DNA of 64,000 nt from Asterias amurensis (taxonomy: Eukaryota > Echinodermata > Asteroidea > Forcipulatida > Asteriidae). Numbering within the stretch: the first letter of the stretch is position 1; the number at the start of each line of letters is the position of its first letter. The DNA lies in assembly GCF_032118995.1 (NCBI RefSeq), contig NC_092649.1:29526927-29590926 (forward strand). The letters run 5' to 3'. A program made the position numbers and the translations under genes. Positions 23,840 to 34,848 of the stretch are shown one piece after another. Under the pieces are notes generated by a model. It was not told the origin of the DNA. It saw only the letters and a program-made list of their open reading frames with translations, and did no database searches.

Positions 23840-25690
23840 CAGAGGCTCAAGTAACTTATTTTGTTTTTGTACAACATTTGCTGTAAATTCTCACAACTGG
23901 AAGCACAAATTCAACAGATACTCCTATGTACCAAGAATACGAAACTCCCCGCCAAGCCAATACTTTTAAGTGATATCAGATATGAACATTCTTTGGAGAT
24001 TAAGCACTTTCCAGCCAGAGCAAGTAACTGCAAATTGAAGTGTTAGTTTGCTGTTTGCATTTGCTTGAAGTATGAACTGGGCTTGAGGAGCTGCTGATCA
24101 GTCATCGTGTAATGATTGTTTGTTGGAAAGAGTGCTGAGCCACAACATGATCCTACTGCTTCTTATTGCAACATTGTGATTCCAACAAACTGTACTCCCC
24201 ACCTCACCCACCAAGCAAACCCTCAAATCATACATGTACTTTTACACCCAGAGGCCATAGTGAACTTGTCAACCAGATTAAACCAAAAACTTATTCACAA
24301 CTGCAATGAGAAATAGGCAGTGTTTGATACAGGCTTGGATGTGTTCGTGTTCGTGTTCTTGTATGAGAAGGGGACAACCCGCTTTGACTACACCCTTGTC
24401 ATGACCATCTTTGGAAACTGAGCCCAATTAAAGTTAACATCACAGTGGTCAATGTTGCGGTTAGTCATCACTTCACATGGTTGCATAAATGAAAAAGGGT
24501 AGCTTCACACTCACTCACTCCATGCCAAAACCAAGCACCTCCTGTCCAAAATCAACACCGATTTACTCATAAAATTAATGGGAAAAAGAGCTTTCAAATA
24601 GCACCTTATTTTAGGGCGATTCAGTAGGTCAACAAAATTAATGAAAAAATACATCTATCAAAATTGACATTGACTGATGTTTTGGTGTAATTTAACCATA
24701 ACATGTTTTCCAAGAAGTGCCTGATTTTGGCATATGAAACTTAAGATTATGAAGTATTTTATTTTTAATTTCATTTAATGACTTCTTTTCATTATTTGTC
24801 TGTAAATTGACCACAGGTAGGGTCCATTACTCCTTGGCCAAAAAACCTGTGCCCAAGACCACATTGTCTATTGTCAACCAATTATAATTGTTATGAATTG
24901 TTGCCTAAGAGTGGTTCAGATTTTGTTTTGATGTATTGTTTTGTAAATATTATTTAATTGCTTCTAAATGCTTGTAAGAAAGCCATTGGGAAATTTTGGT
25001 TCACATGGCCTTTGCGCTAAAAAATATTTTGTAATTTAATGTAAATTGGCTGGTGCTGCATGCTATGAACTGCAAAAAAGCTAACAAATAGGTCATCCTA
25101 CAGACATTAGGGAGAGCTTTTACGATGGAAGTTTTAAAATTTGAAGGTTCCTTCTTTTAACTCCATAAATCCAACTCAACAAAATTATTCTGGCACATTG
25201 TTTTTGGCTTTTTGAAAATTTAATTTTAACAGTTGAATGTAAAAAATTGTTTAATGTTTAACTGCATTTGTTTACAATTTAATGAACTTATATTTTTAAA
25301 TGTTAAAGTATTTTTGAGTTCCATTTTAGAGTGTAGACATTTGCACTTTCATACTAGTATGGTTTGATTATTTTATTTGTATTACGGTTGCTCATTTCTT
25401 ACTTTTTACTTTCATCTACTGAGCTAATTATTATTTGTACAAAGTATTTATTGACAAACAGTATGTTTTACAAGTGCACCGAGCAGTAAAATAACGCATT
25501 GGACACTTTGGAAGTTTATTTTTATGATATGTAGATAATTACAAAGTAACGGAAATCCCCTTTGAACAATTCCTTGCGATCACTTTTCTCTTTTGACAAC
25601 ATGTTCATCAATCCAATGACATCTGGAGGTCTACATGAATGTACATTCTAAGTTGAGAATGGAATAAAACAAACTCTTGCATCATTTCCC
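23840..25690 (+). other. Probable FAM72 3' UTR
   Basis: No further coding exon is visible after the FAM72 stop. The sequence is AT-rich and free of the dispersed repeats that crowd the rest of the window, as expected of a transcribed UTR. The small plus-strand frames at 23861-24046 and 24116-24316 show no resemblance to known proteins. The end is placed shortly after the AATAAA at 25663. Confidence 0.5.
25663..25668 (+). terminator. AATAAA polyadenylation signal, candidate for FAM72
   Basis: AATAAA lies in GAATGGAATAAAACAAACTC and is followed by a short T-rich stretch. It is the most convincing polyadenylation hexamer downstream of FAM72 before the repeats begin. A second AATAAA near 25794 lies inside a dispersed repeat and is less likely. 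Confidence 0.5.
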
Positions 25691-25729
25691 TGCCATTTGG
25701 TTTTTAGTAGTCCATTCATGCTGACTTAA

Positions 25730-26311
25730 TCTGAGCCTAATTTCATAAAGATTTTCAGCACAAAAGGTAGCTTAGCAACATTGTGCTTACCGAATAAAAG
25801 TACCATGTCACATGTACAGTTTGTGACTGGTATCCTGCTCATTTCTGCTTAGCAGAAAAATGTTAAAGGGAAGGTACACATTTGGTAATTACTCAAAACA
25901 AGTATTGACTTAAAACCGACTTGGTAACAAGCATTGGAGAGCTGTTGATAGTATAAAACATTGTGGGAAACGACTCCCTCTGAAGTAGCATACATTTTGA
26001 GAAAGAGGTAATTTCTTACTAAAATGTTAAAAGACTTCTAGCCAGAAGTCTTTTATTCCTATCTGTAAGCATGGAGGATTCCTCCATGCTATAAGCACAC
26101 AAATTCGTCCAACAAGGGTGATGTTCTCTCATCATTTTCTCGCAACTTCGATGACCAATTTAGCTCAAATTTTCACAGGCTTGTTATTTTATGCTTATGT
26201 TCGAATACACCAAGTGAGAAGACTGGTCTTTGACAATTGCCAATAGTGTACATTCCTTTTAAGCAATCATTTCTCCTTCAGCAGCTCTATTAAATTGGGC
26301 CCTGTTGATAA
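25730..26311 (+). repeat. Dispersed SINE-like repeat split by a MITE
   Basis: The phrases TTTGTGACTGGTATCCTGCTCATTTCTGCTTAGCA and CAGCTCTATTAAATTGGGCCC occur as one unbroken unit near 46140-46275 and 60000-60075. Here they are separated by the M1 element at 25863-26262. The BEL/Pao element inserted just after the repeat's right end. Confidence 0.7.
25863..26262. mobile_element. M1 fold-back MITE with TTAA duplication
   Basis: Starts TTAAAGGGAAGGTACAC and ends GTGTACATTCCTTTTAA, bordered by TTAA on both sides. The centre is an inverted AAGACTTCTAGCCAGAAGTCTTTT followed by a second small palindrome. An empty site (TTGTTAAGCAAC) can be read in the related repeat near 46230. Confidence 0.85.
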
Positions 26312-26316
26312 GTTAT

Positions 26317-26602
26317 TGTCAGAAAGTCTCCGCATCAGGACAGTTTTTGTTATAGCGCCCTCTCTTGAATCAAAATCTCCAATGTTTCCATGATCATACT
26401 AATCGCCATTTTACAAGTCCGAATCCAAACTAATCACGTAAATTCCTCAAATAATTCCTAAATATCCAGGTTAATCCAATCATCGAATCACTTCTATTAA
26501 TCACCAAAGTCCCGTGCGTGCATCTTAATCAACCACGGGTATATGATCACCAATAAAACACTACAAAAAGTACAAGCAAAGTTCAAGTACACCTTCTTTT
26601 CA
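26317..26602 (+). repeat. 5' LTR of the BEL/Pao element
   Basis: 286 bp, TG...CA ends, seemingly identical to 32796-33081. It contains AATAAA near its 3' end (CCAATAAAACACTAC), a plausible polyadenylation signal used in the 3' copy. Confidence 0.95.
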
Positions 26603-26636
26603 TGGTCCTTCGAGCCGGATTCGAACCAGCGACCTA
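26603..26636 (-). promoter_or_regulatory. Primer-binding site, tRNA-Tyr type, unusually long
   Basis: Directly after the 5' LTR the sequence begins TGGTCCTTCGAGCCGG, the complement of CCA plus the acceptor stem of animal tRNA-Tyr. The match continues through the T-arm (ATTCGAACCAGCG) to about 34 bases, well beyond the usual 18. The tRNA identity comes from memory of the tRNA-Tyr acceptor stem (CCTTCGA). Confidence 0.75.
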
Positions 26637-29600
26637 TGGCTATGGCTACGAATGAAATGGAGACCGAGAACATTAACCCGACAACCCCTCTCGATGATAC
26701 CCATGCAGTTACCATTGGCGGTGTTACTATTCCAGTTGCAACTCCAGCTACCAGTACACATCCAGTCCCAGTTACTGTCACCATCGTCGAGACCTCACCT
26801 TCCTCTACCGGGGTTTTCAGCACAGCTACAGCTGCAGCAGTTGGACTACAGACAAGTGCTGTTACCGTCCAATCCCGTTCTCGGTCCTCTCGTGACAGAC
26901 GTATGCCGGCCCACTTTCAGGACTTTGTTATTGACCACCATCCTTCAACTTCCGGCAGAACAGATGAACATAGCGTTGTAACCACACAAACATCTCGTTC
27001 ACGGAGGAGTTCTCACTCATCGAACTCACTCTACAGCGGACAGTCCCGTCACAGTAAATCTTCCTTCAAGTCAACACTGAGTGACTCCCAATCAGCGAAA
27101 CTCAAACAGCAACGCAAACAGGCTGAACTGGAAGAGATGAAACGCCAGATTGAGGAAGATCAATCAGCAGATGAAGAGTTACAAAGGCTAGACGATGAGG
27201 CCTATGCCGCACGGATACGCGCTGACGAAGAAGCTCTTGCGGCTCGTAGACGTGCCGAAGAAATTGAGCGCAATGCTTTTCGTCAGCGCGAGTCTCTGAA
27301 CACACGACTATCAAGACAAAGAAGATTGCGAGAAGTGGAACAACAGCTAAATGAAGCACGACTGATCACAGCCATGGTCAACAGTGATCCAGAACCAGAG
27401 ATAGAGAAACAGCATCAAACTGTGACCCCATCTTCCATCAACCAAACAACATTGTCTGACTCACCAACCCAGGGTCAAACAATCACAGTCAGTGCTGAGA
27501 ATACTCACATAGCCAACTTGAGTGATGTCCCTACATACAGCAATACTGCAGTTCATAAGCACAAGGCTGAAGTACACGTAGTTGATGTCACCACTCCGTC
27601 TGTTTGTTCTCCATCTAAAGGAACACCACCGTCCATGCAGCCGGCAGTTACCAATCCGTACCCTATGACTGCACCAACACAGTCGGTTGGTTGGGCACCA
27701 CCTTTTCCAAACCCCTTCGCACAACCGTTCCCGTACCCGGCTCCTTCACATCCAATGGGGCCAGCTCCAGCACAAATGATGATGCCGAACTCCACGGAGC
27801 TGCTGATTGCCTCTTCATATGGCATACCAAGGCCAGTACTACCTACCTTCAGCAGTGGAAAGGAGAAAGACTTTGCCCTCCTAAAAATGGCACTCGATAA
27901 CCTGATCGACGTTCATCCCCACTTAACCGAGCCGTACAAGTACCAAGTTTTGCTGGGTAAACTCAGCGGGAACATCAAGAGGTTAGCTGAAGCTTTCATC
28001 CATGAAGCCAAGCCATACACCGCAGCTCTGCAAGCCTTGAAAGAAAGGTACGGTCAACCACGGCAGTTGATACAGAGTGAAATCAACTCCATCCTGAGTA
28101 TGCCCCCTGTGAAGTACAACGACAATGACGCCTTTGAGAACTTTTCCCTCTCCGTGCATTCATTGGTAGGGATGCTTAAATCTCTGGAGGGAGAGAATGG
28201 CTATGAACTAAAGTGCGGTTCTCATGTCGACCGACTCCTAAGCAAACTTCCATCAAGCTACAGAGATAGATTTGTGGAGCACTGCATTAGTAGAGACATA
28301 ATTAAGGTAGACTCCAACAACACCTATACCCTACTCCACTTTGCAAACTGGTTGCAAACGAAGTCCCGAGCGAGGCGAATTGTCAGTCAGGCTACTGCTA
28401 TCCAGAAGAGTGACAACCCTTCTACCGATAAGAAGGATAAACACTTTCAGAAGAGGAATGCTCCTGCAACAGCAGTATTCGTCACAAACGAAACACCAAC
28501 GATGCCCCCATCGACGAACACCACTTACTCTGGACAGAAGGGCCCACACAAACCCAAAGCCTACTGTCCCAAGTGTAACGAGACAACACACTACCTCAAC
28601 AGCTGTACAGAGTTTAAACAGTTGACAACCGAACAGATCATCAACTGGATCAAGGAAAAGAATAGGTGCTGGAGGTGTGGGCGTTCCCACAAGCCAGAAA
28701 ACTGCACCCTGAAGAAACCTTGTAACACCTGCAAAGAACAGCACCTGACTGCCCTCCATGCTGCCATCCAGAGCGGAGCTAGTAAGGTTTACGTCACAGA
28801 AGCAGTAACGCAATCCCTCTTCATCGACCAACCCTCCCGACCACATCATATTATGCTAAAGGTGGTAAAAGTTCTGCTTCACGGACCAGGAGGGATGATG
28901 GAGACCTATGCCATCCTTGACGACGGTTCAATGAGAACCATGATCCTGATGCCAGCTGTTCAAGCGTTGAAGCTTTCTGGGGTAGAAGACAACATACTCC
29001 TGGCTACAGTGCGCAGTGAGCCATTCCTATGTGCAGGAAAATCAGTTAACCTGCAAGTGTCACCCAGGGACAACTCTGACGTCAGATATCCTATCAATGG
29101 TGCCTTTGCTGCCAACAACTTGTGCCTCTCTGAGTACTCGTATCCTATTGAAGCCCTCAAGAAACGATGGTCACACCTTCGTCAGATACCCTTGCCTCCG
29201 ATCAATAAGGCTTGCCCACTAATCCTGATTGGTTCAGACTATGCCGATCTCATTCACCCGATACAACCAGTTCGATTTGGCCCCAGAGGAGCACCATTAG
29301 CTGTATGCACAAAACTTGGTTGGTCTCTACAGGGTCCAGCCAATCTCCTTCAAAGCCAATCAGAAGAGCAACAGTGCTTATTCACGACAACCCTTCAGCC
29401 AACCACGGATCTGCTTAAAAATGTTGAACGACTCTGGCAAGCAGACATCCTACCCTACTCTGAAAAGCAAGTCACTCGCTCGAAGCAAGATAAGCAAGCC
29501 ATAGCGACACTTGAAGAAAAAACCATCAGAATAGAGATTGACGGAGTTCAGCGCTACGCCACTCCTCTACTTCGCACCAAAGACGACAACAAATTCAGAA

Positions 29601-32600
29601 CTACTAAGGAAGCCGTCATGCAAAACCTGAAGCGGAACGAAAGACGCCTCCAAAAACACCCAGATAAAGCAGAAATTCACAACAAGCTTATCCAAACCCT
29701 TGTCGACACAGGCTTTGTGAAAATCATCAGCAACGAAGAAGCTCTGAAAACTGAAGAGTCCTGGTATATTCCGCACCACGTAGTTGAGCACAATGGAAAA
29801 CACCGCTTGGTATTCAACTGCTCTTACGAGTACGAAGGCAAGATCCTCAACAATCACCTACTACCAGGGCCAACACAAGGTGCTTCACTGCTTGGCGTAT
29901 TCCTGCGATTCCGCCAACACCCTGTTGCCATATCTGGGGATATTCAGGCAATGTTCCATCAAGTGAGACTACTCCCTGAAGACAAACCTCTCCTTCGATT
30001 TGTATGGCGTAAGATGAACCGAGACGTTGAGCCAGATATCTACGAATGGCAAGTTTTACCATTTGGCACCACGTGCAGCCCATGCTGTGCCACATTTGCA
30101 CTACGCAAACACGTCAGCGACGACAAGGATGTCTGCAGTGCAGTTGACCAGGCATTCTACGTCGACAATTGCCTTGACAGTAAACCTACCATATCCGAAG
30201 CAAAGGAGCTCGTTATGAAGATGCGAAAGCTACTCTCAACTGGTGGTTTCAACATCAGACAATGGGCCAGCAACATCCCTTCAGTAGTTGATGAACTTCC
30301 ATCTAATGCCAGATCTGAAGGCTACGAGCTCTGGTTAGCCTTTGGTCAGAACGACTTGTCCGAAGGCACCCTTGGACTTCGATGGCAATGTTCCACAGAC
30401 GAACTCAGTTATAAACACAGATCAACTGAGTACTCGACGCTCAACCTACGAACTATCTACAAGATTCTTGCTAGCCAGTATGATCCAATTGGCTACATTT
30501 CTCCCTTCACAGCACGTGCTAAGGTGCTAGTGCAAGACCTTTGGAAGACAAAACGCGACTGGGACGACCCTCTTGAACCAGGAAAGATCCGTGATCAGTG
30601 GCTCACTTGGGAGGAGGAGCTCTCCGACCTTCCTCTGGTTAAACTGCCGAGATGTTACACCCCGCCTGATGTCAACACAGTGACTTCCAATAGAGAACTA
30701 CATGTTTTCTGTGACGCATCTGAACGAGTATACGGATCAGTTGCCTACCTCCGCACTGAAGATGACAAGGGGGACGTCAGCGTCAGTTTTCTCATGTCTC
30801 GATCCAGAGTGGCACCGAAAAGACAACTATCGATGCCACGACTCGAGTTATCAGCAGCTCTCACCGGTGCACAACTAGCCGATCTCCTTCGTAAGGAACT
30901 TACCCTAGAGATCAACAAGGTCACCCTATGGAGCGATTCGACCACGGTCCTGCAGTGGTTGAAGTCAGAATCATGCCGATATAAGGTCTTCGTTGGTACT
31001 CGTGTCACCGAAATACAGACCCTTACAGATGTGCAGGACTGGCGCTATGTGGACACCCAGAACAACCCTGCCGATGACATTACCAGGGGTAAGTCACTCA
31101 AAGAACTGAGTGAAGAATCCCGATGGAAGACAGGCCCACTCTATCTTCGTCAACCTCCTTCTAAGTGGCCGAAAAGTCCAATCACTGACCCTACAGAGGA
31201 CACCACAGAGCTGAAGAAAGCAACCTTCTGTGGTAAGACTGCCATTGTAGAAAACCCATTGCAGCCCGATCTCCATCAGTACAACAGCTGGGACGCTCTG
31301 GTAGAGGCTTTCAAACTATCCCTTCACGGGGTGGCCAAACCTGGAGATGACACAGCACAGTTGCGGGAGGACATCGAGAATCTTCTGTACCAAAAATGTC
31401 AACTCGAAAGCTTCCCTGAAGAGCTGTCTGCCTTAAAGGCCAAACGAGGAATACCGTCCGGGAGCAAGCTCTCACAGTTGGACCCAGCCTACGACGAAAC
31501 CGCAAAGCTCATCAGAGTTGGAGGACGACTACGTAGGGCAGAAATCCTCTCCGATGCTGTTAAATACCCAATCGTCCTTGATCCTCATCACCACATCACC
31601 AAGCTGATAATACGTGACTTTGACGAGAAGCTTCTTCACTATGGTCCAGAACGTATTCTAGCTGAAGTAAGACGCAAGTTTTGGATACTCCGGGGAAGGG
31701 AGGCAATTCGTCGTCATCAGCATCAATGCTTTGAATGCCGCAAATGGCGCGCAAAACCCGAAGTACCAAAGATGGGTGATCTTCCTCCGTCCCGTCTCCG
31801 TCTATTTAAGCCAGCCTTCTACTCTACCGGTGTTGACTGTTTCGGTCCGATGCATGTCAAGATTGGTCGCCGCTCCGAGAAAAGGTGGGGGGTGATCTTC
31901 AAATGTATGACGACCAGAGCTATTCATATAGATCTCTTAGAAGGCCTGGACACCGATGCCTTCTTGATGTCCTTTCGGCGCTTCATTTCCAGACGAGGGA
32001 AGCCCTATGAGTTGCTATCTGATTGCGGAACCAATTTCAAGGGAGCTGAAACTGAATTACAGGAAGCATTCCACGCCATGAAACCTGACCTTGCCGCACA
32101 ACTAGGCGACCAGAAAGTGAGATTCAAGTTTAATCCACCCAGTGCACCTCACTTCGGCGGAGTGTGGGAGCGAGAGATCAAGAGCATTAAAGACGGTCTC
32201 AAGGTTGTAATCAAGGACCAATCAGTCACCGAAGCCGTACTCCGCACCGTCCTGATAGAAATTGAAGGCATCCTCAATTCCAAGCCATTGGGCTACATCT
32301 CATCTGATGTTGCAGACATCAATCCCATAACTCCGAATATCCTACTGATGGGACGCCATGACCAGTCACTTCCACAAGTAGTATACCCTGTCGACGAGCT
32401 GATAGGACGACGCCGATGGCGCCACAGCCAAGTACTAGCGGACCAGTTCTGGTCACATTTCCTGAAATACTACCTGCCAAGCCTCCAACTTCGCCCAAAA
32501 TGGCAAAGGGACTGCCGTAACCTCACCTGTGGCGATGTTGTCATGATTGCCGACCCTCAGCAGCCTAGAGCTCATTGGCTAGTTGGTAGAGTCATCGAGA

Positions 32601-32722
32601 CACTTCCTGGAGTTGATGATCGCATCCGAGCGGCCAGAGTTAAAGTCGCTGATCGCGAATACACCAGACCCGTTGCGCGTCTGATACGCCTACCTGAGAT
32701 CACCGATAGTGAAGACCCTTAG
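26636..32722 (+). CDS. BEL/Pao Gag-Pol polyprotein
   Basis: A single 2028-residue frame from the ATG at 26636; an earlier in-frame ATG at 26543 lies in the LTR and is not favoured. Parts in order, by nucleotide position: Ser/Thr-rich N-terminus; charged coiled coil (about 27100-27360); Gag-like DUF1759 region (27840-28330); zinc knuckles (28560-28750, with CPKCNETTHYLNSC, CWRCGRSHKPENC and CNTCKEQH); aspartic protease (around 28909, LDDGS); reverse transcriptase (29770-30180, with a YVDN box); RNase H (30700-31090, FCDAS); integrase zinc-binding and DDE core (31630-32200, DCGTNF); and a C-terminal DUF5641-like domain. This order is characteristic of BEL/Pao. It would act in cytoplasmic particles to copy and integrate the element. 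It is a mobile-element gene, not a host gene. Confidence 0.95.
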   Translation: MAMATNEMETENINPTTPLDDTHAVTIGGVTIPVATPATSTHPVPVTVTIVETSPSSTGVFSTATAAAVGLQTSAVTVQSRSRSSRDRRMPAHFQDFVIDHHPSTSGRTDEHSVVTTQTSRSRRSSHSSNSLYSGQSRHSKSSFKSTLSDSQSAKLKQQRKQAELEEMKRQIEEDQSADEELQRLDDEAYAARIRADEEALAARRRAEEIERNAFRQRESLNTRLSRQRRLREVEQQLNEARLITAMVNSDPEPEIEKQHQTVTPSSINQTTLSDSPTQGQTITVSAENTHIANLSDVPTYSNTAVHKHKAEVHVVDVTTPSVCSPSKGTPPSMQPAVTNPYPMTAPTQSVGWAPPFPNPFAQPFPYPAPSHPMGPAPAQMMMPNSTELLIASSYGIPRPVLPTFSSGKEKDFALLKMALDNLIDVHPHLTEPYKYQVLLGKLSGNIKRLAEAFIHEAKPYTAALQALKERYGQPRQLIQSEINSILSMPPVKYNDNDAFENFSLSVHSLVGMLKSLEGENGYELKCGSHVDRLLSKLPSSYRDRFVEHCISRDIIKVDSNNTYTLLHFANWLQTKSRARRIVSQATAIQKSDNPSTDKKDKHFQKRNAPATAVFVTNETPTMPPSTNTTYSGQKGPHKPKAYCPKCNETTHYLNSCTEFKQLTTEQIINWIKEKNRCWRCGRSHKPENCTLKKPCNTCKEQHLTALHAAIQSGASKVYVTEAVTQSLFIDQPSRPHHIMLKVVKVLLHGPGGMMETYAILDDGSMRTMILMPAVQALKLSGVEDNILLATVRSEPFLCAGKSVNLQVSPRDNSDVRYPINGAFAANNLCLSEYSYPIEALKKRWSHLRQIPLPPINKACPLILIGSDYADLIHPIQPVRFGPRGAPLAVCTKLGWSLQGPANLLQSQSEEQQCLFTTTLQPTTDLLKNVERLWQADILPYSEKQVTRSKQDKQAIATLEEKTIRIEIDGVQRYATPLLRTKDDNKFRTTKEAVMQNLKRNERRLQKHPDKAEIHNKLIQTLVDTGFVKIISNEEALKTEESWYIPHHVVEHNGKHRLVFNCSYEYEGKILNNHLLPGPTQGASLLGVFLRFRQHPVAISGDIQAMFHQVRLLPEDKPLLRFVWRKMNRDVEPDIYEWQVLPFGTTCSPCCATFALRKHVSDDKDVCSAVDQAFYVDNCLDSKPTISEAKELVMKMRKLLSTGGFNIRQWASNIPSVVDELPSNARSEGYELWLAFGQNDLSEGTLGLRWQCSTDELSYKHRSTEYSTLNLRTIYKILASQYDPIGYISPFTARAKVLVQDLWKTKRDWDDPLEPGKIRDQWLTWEEELSDLPLVKLPRCYTPPDVNTVTSNRELHVFCDASERVYGSVAYLRTEDDKGDVSVSFLMSRSRVAPKRQLSMPRLELSAALTGAQLADLLRKELTLEINKVTLWSDSTTVLQWLKSESCRYKVFVGTRVTEIQTLTDVQDWRYVDTQNNPADDITRGKSLKELSEESRWKTGPLYLRQPPSKWPKSPITDPTEDTTELKKATFCGKTAIVENPLQPDLHQYNSWDALVEAFKLSLHGVAKPGDDTAQLREDIENLLYQKCQLESFPEELSALKAKRGIPSGSKLSQLDPAYDETAKLIRVGGRLRRAEILSDAVKYPIVLDPHHHITKLIIRDFDEKLLHYGPERILAEVRRKFWILRGREAIRRHQHQCFECRKWRAKPEVPKMGDLPPSRLRLFKPAFYSTGVDCFGPMHVKIGRRSEKRWGVIFKCMTTRAIHIDLLEGLDTDAFLMSFRRFISRRGKPYELLSDCGTNFKGAETELQEAFHAMKPDLAAQLGDQKVRFKFNPPSAPHFGGVWEREIKSIKDGLKVVIKDQSVTEAVLRTVLIEIEGILNSKPLGYISSDVADINPITPNILLMGRHDQSLPQVVYPVDELIGRRRWRHSQVLADQFWSHFLKYYLPSLQLRPKWQRDCRNLTCGDVVMIADPQQPRAHWLVGRVIETLPGVDDRIRAARVKVADREYTRPVARLIRLPEITDSEDP

Positions 32723-32781
32723 AGATGGACACCTATCGTGGACTTTTGAAGACTTTCTCTGTTTGATAAAATTTAGAGCCT

Positions 32782-32795
32782 AAATTTGGGGTGGC
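32782..32795 (+). promoter_or_regulatory. Polypurine-like tract before the 3' LTR
   Basis: AAATTTGGGGTGGC directly precedes the 3' LTR, where plus-strand priming is expected. It is short and not purely purine, so the assignment rests mainly on position. Confidence 0.45.
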
Positions 32796-33081
32796 TGTCA
32801 GAAAGTCTCCGCATCAGGACAGTTTTTGTTATAGCGCCCTCTCTTGAATCAAAATCTCCAATGTTTCCATGATCATACTAATCGCCATTTTACAAGTCCG
32901 AATCCAAACTAATCACGTAAATTCCTCAAATAATTCCTAAATATCCAGGTTAATCCAATCATCGAATCACTTCTATTAATCACCAAAGTCCCGTGCGTGC
33001 ATCTTAATCAACCACGGGTATATGATCACCAATAAAACACTACAAAAAGTACAAGCAAAGTTCAAGTACACCTTCTTTTCA
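32796..33081 (+). repeat. 3' LTR of the BEL/Pao element
   Basis: 286 bp, same sequence as 26317-26602 as far as I can read, followed by the GTTAT target copy. Confidence 0.95.
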
Positions 33082-33086
33082 GTTAT

Positions 33087-34848
33087 TAAATGTTGGTCAC
33101 ACGTGCGTTTGTCTGCTGCACGCTCAAGGTTTTGCTACTTCTGGCTCCATTATTTAAAAAGCCCTAGTTCTCAAGAGCATCAGCAGGGCCCAATTTCTTG
33201 GCACACCACTGTAGGCCTACAATGTATGCTACGTTACAGCACACCTGATTCTTTGAGTTGAACGCACAGGATTCCTTGGTACGCAATGCCATGAAATTAG
33301 GCCCAGGTGAGAGACAGTTTAAATTGTTTGCGTAAAGGAGCATCAATTTACATCTTTATGAAATAAGGCTCTTTAATTTAGCTCAATAAATTGATTACTA
33401 TTTATGAGGCATTTAGCCATCAAAACACAGCAACAATAGAAAAACCTGCATACAGTCAAGACAAAAAGCATAGTTGATGGCATGGCAAAACCTCTTGGCA
33501 GGGAAATTAATTAAGCTTTTATTAAGCTTTGCAAAATATTATGCAGTCCTTGGTGCTTTGAGTTTTGTTTCAAATTAGCTTTTCTTTATTATTACTGTTC
33601 AATTTCACGAAATTTAATCCCAATAGTGAAAGAAGTTGCATTTCGGGTAAGGTTTCAAAATATTCATCGAGTCGTTATCTATCTGTTGAAGGTAGCAACA
33701 TGGTTATCATTTTATTGCAGAGCTTCACTAAAAGTATTTTTTTAAACAAATAAAAAGAATTTAAATTTCCAATGACTAACAGTGATCTGTAAACACTTCA
33801 CATGCCATTGCGATCTCTTTTGTATTTAATATTTATTAAAAAAATATTTAGGCCTGAACGATCGACCCTATAAAGTTTTTCTCAAAGGCTAAATCAGAAT
33901 ATTTATAATATTGTTTTTTAAACTGTTATCCAATGTTGTAATAAAATATTGCACACCTTAAAAGTGTTTTGGACTGGAGGAGTTGGTTATTTTGCAGTTC
34001 ATTTCTATTCCCACAAAGTGACCCACATGTATGTGAGCACAACTCGTATTTTTATTTTCACAAAGTGACATGTTTAGGAATAAACTCATTTAAAAAAAGG
34101 TTGATTGACAGTTCTGTACGAATGCAGAAGTCGGCTTAATTAAAAAATATTAAACAGTTACACTTAGCAGTATTTGAATCAGTTTGACAAATAGTTCAAT
34201 CAGAGCTCCTGTGGGGTTACACTTTGTGTAAGAGAAAATGCTATAGTCTCCAAACGAAGATGACAATTGCTCCTCACCCAAGCCAGGAAGGCTTGATCTA
34301 GGTCTACATAAATTTAACATGTGAAAAAATAAATACCATGAGCTTTCAAAAACTGAAAATCAAGGATATGGCCTATAAGCATCTTAAACTTGTTAAAGTA
34401 TGATTGATGAAAACAGTAAAATAGTGCACCGCCCTTGTGGGTTAGACTTGTGGACAAGTCGTTAATGGTCTGTCGCGGTGAGATAGTTGAGTTGTGGCGG
34501 TGTCGTAATGATTTAGGTTGCCGCCATCGAATACTGTTCTCGCGAGATCACTGTTCTCCGACGAACTGCTGACTGCGGACTTTTACTCCCCTTGTAGTCG
34601 TCAGAGCAGTAGTCTCATGGGACCAGCAGTCACAGGAGAATACCGCAGAAATCGCAGGGAGATTCGGAATAGAGTTGGAATGCTATCACGCGACAGAAAA
34701 TTAACGACTTTTCCCACAGATTTAAACCCAACCCTAATCCAGGCCCCAACCCTAAATTTATACATTAAAACCCAACCCCAATCAAAACCCATATTATCTT
34801 AACCCTATCTTTCAGTGGTGTAACCAATGGTGGAGGCAAATTTGTTCC
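33087..34848. other. Gene-free spacer
   Basis: No convincing coding region. 33180-33310 resembles the dispersed SINE-like repeat (GGGCCCAATTTCTTGGC). The frames at 34518-34802 and its minus shadow lie in a stretch with repeated AACCC/CCAACCC phrases (34725-34800) and look like chance openings. Confidence 0.6.

Larger units (their letters stand above)
26317..33081 (+). mobile_element. BEL/Pao LTR retrotransposon, looks whole
   Basis: A 6765-bp element bounded by two direct 286-bp LTRs (26317-26602 and 32796-33081) that begin TGTCAG and end TTTTCA. GTTAT flanks both sides (26312-26316 and 33082-33086), a 5-bp target duplication typical of the family. Between the LTRs lie a primer-binding site, one long Gag-Pol frame and a short purine-rich tract before the 3' LTR. 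By eye the two LTRs are identical, which indicates a very recent insertion. No breaks in the main frame were noticed and no envelope gene is present. It sits between FAM72 and the right-hand array, outside any recognised gene. Confidence 0.95.

Noticed and set aside
26543-26635. Upstream ATG as the start of the retrotransposon polyprotein
   Set aside because: It lies inside the LTR and the frame would run through the primer-binding site; the first ATG after that site is at 26636.
33022-33261. Small plus-strand frame at the 3' LTR
   Set aside because: It only repeats the LTR portion of the upstream frame and then runs into host flank.
34518-34802. Plus-strand 94-codon frame and its minus shadow
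   Set aside because: Overlaps an AACCC-rich stretch; no protein resemblance and no splice sites.
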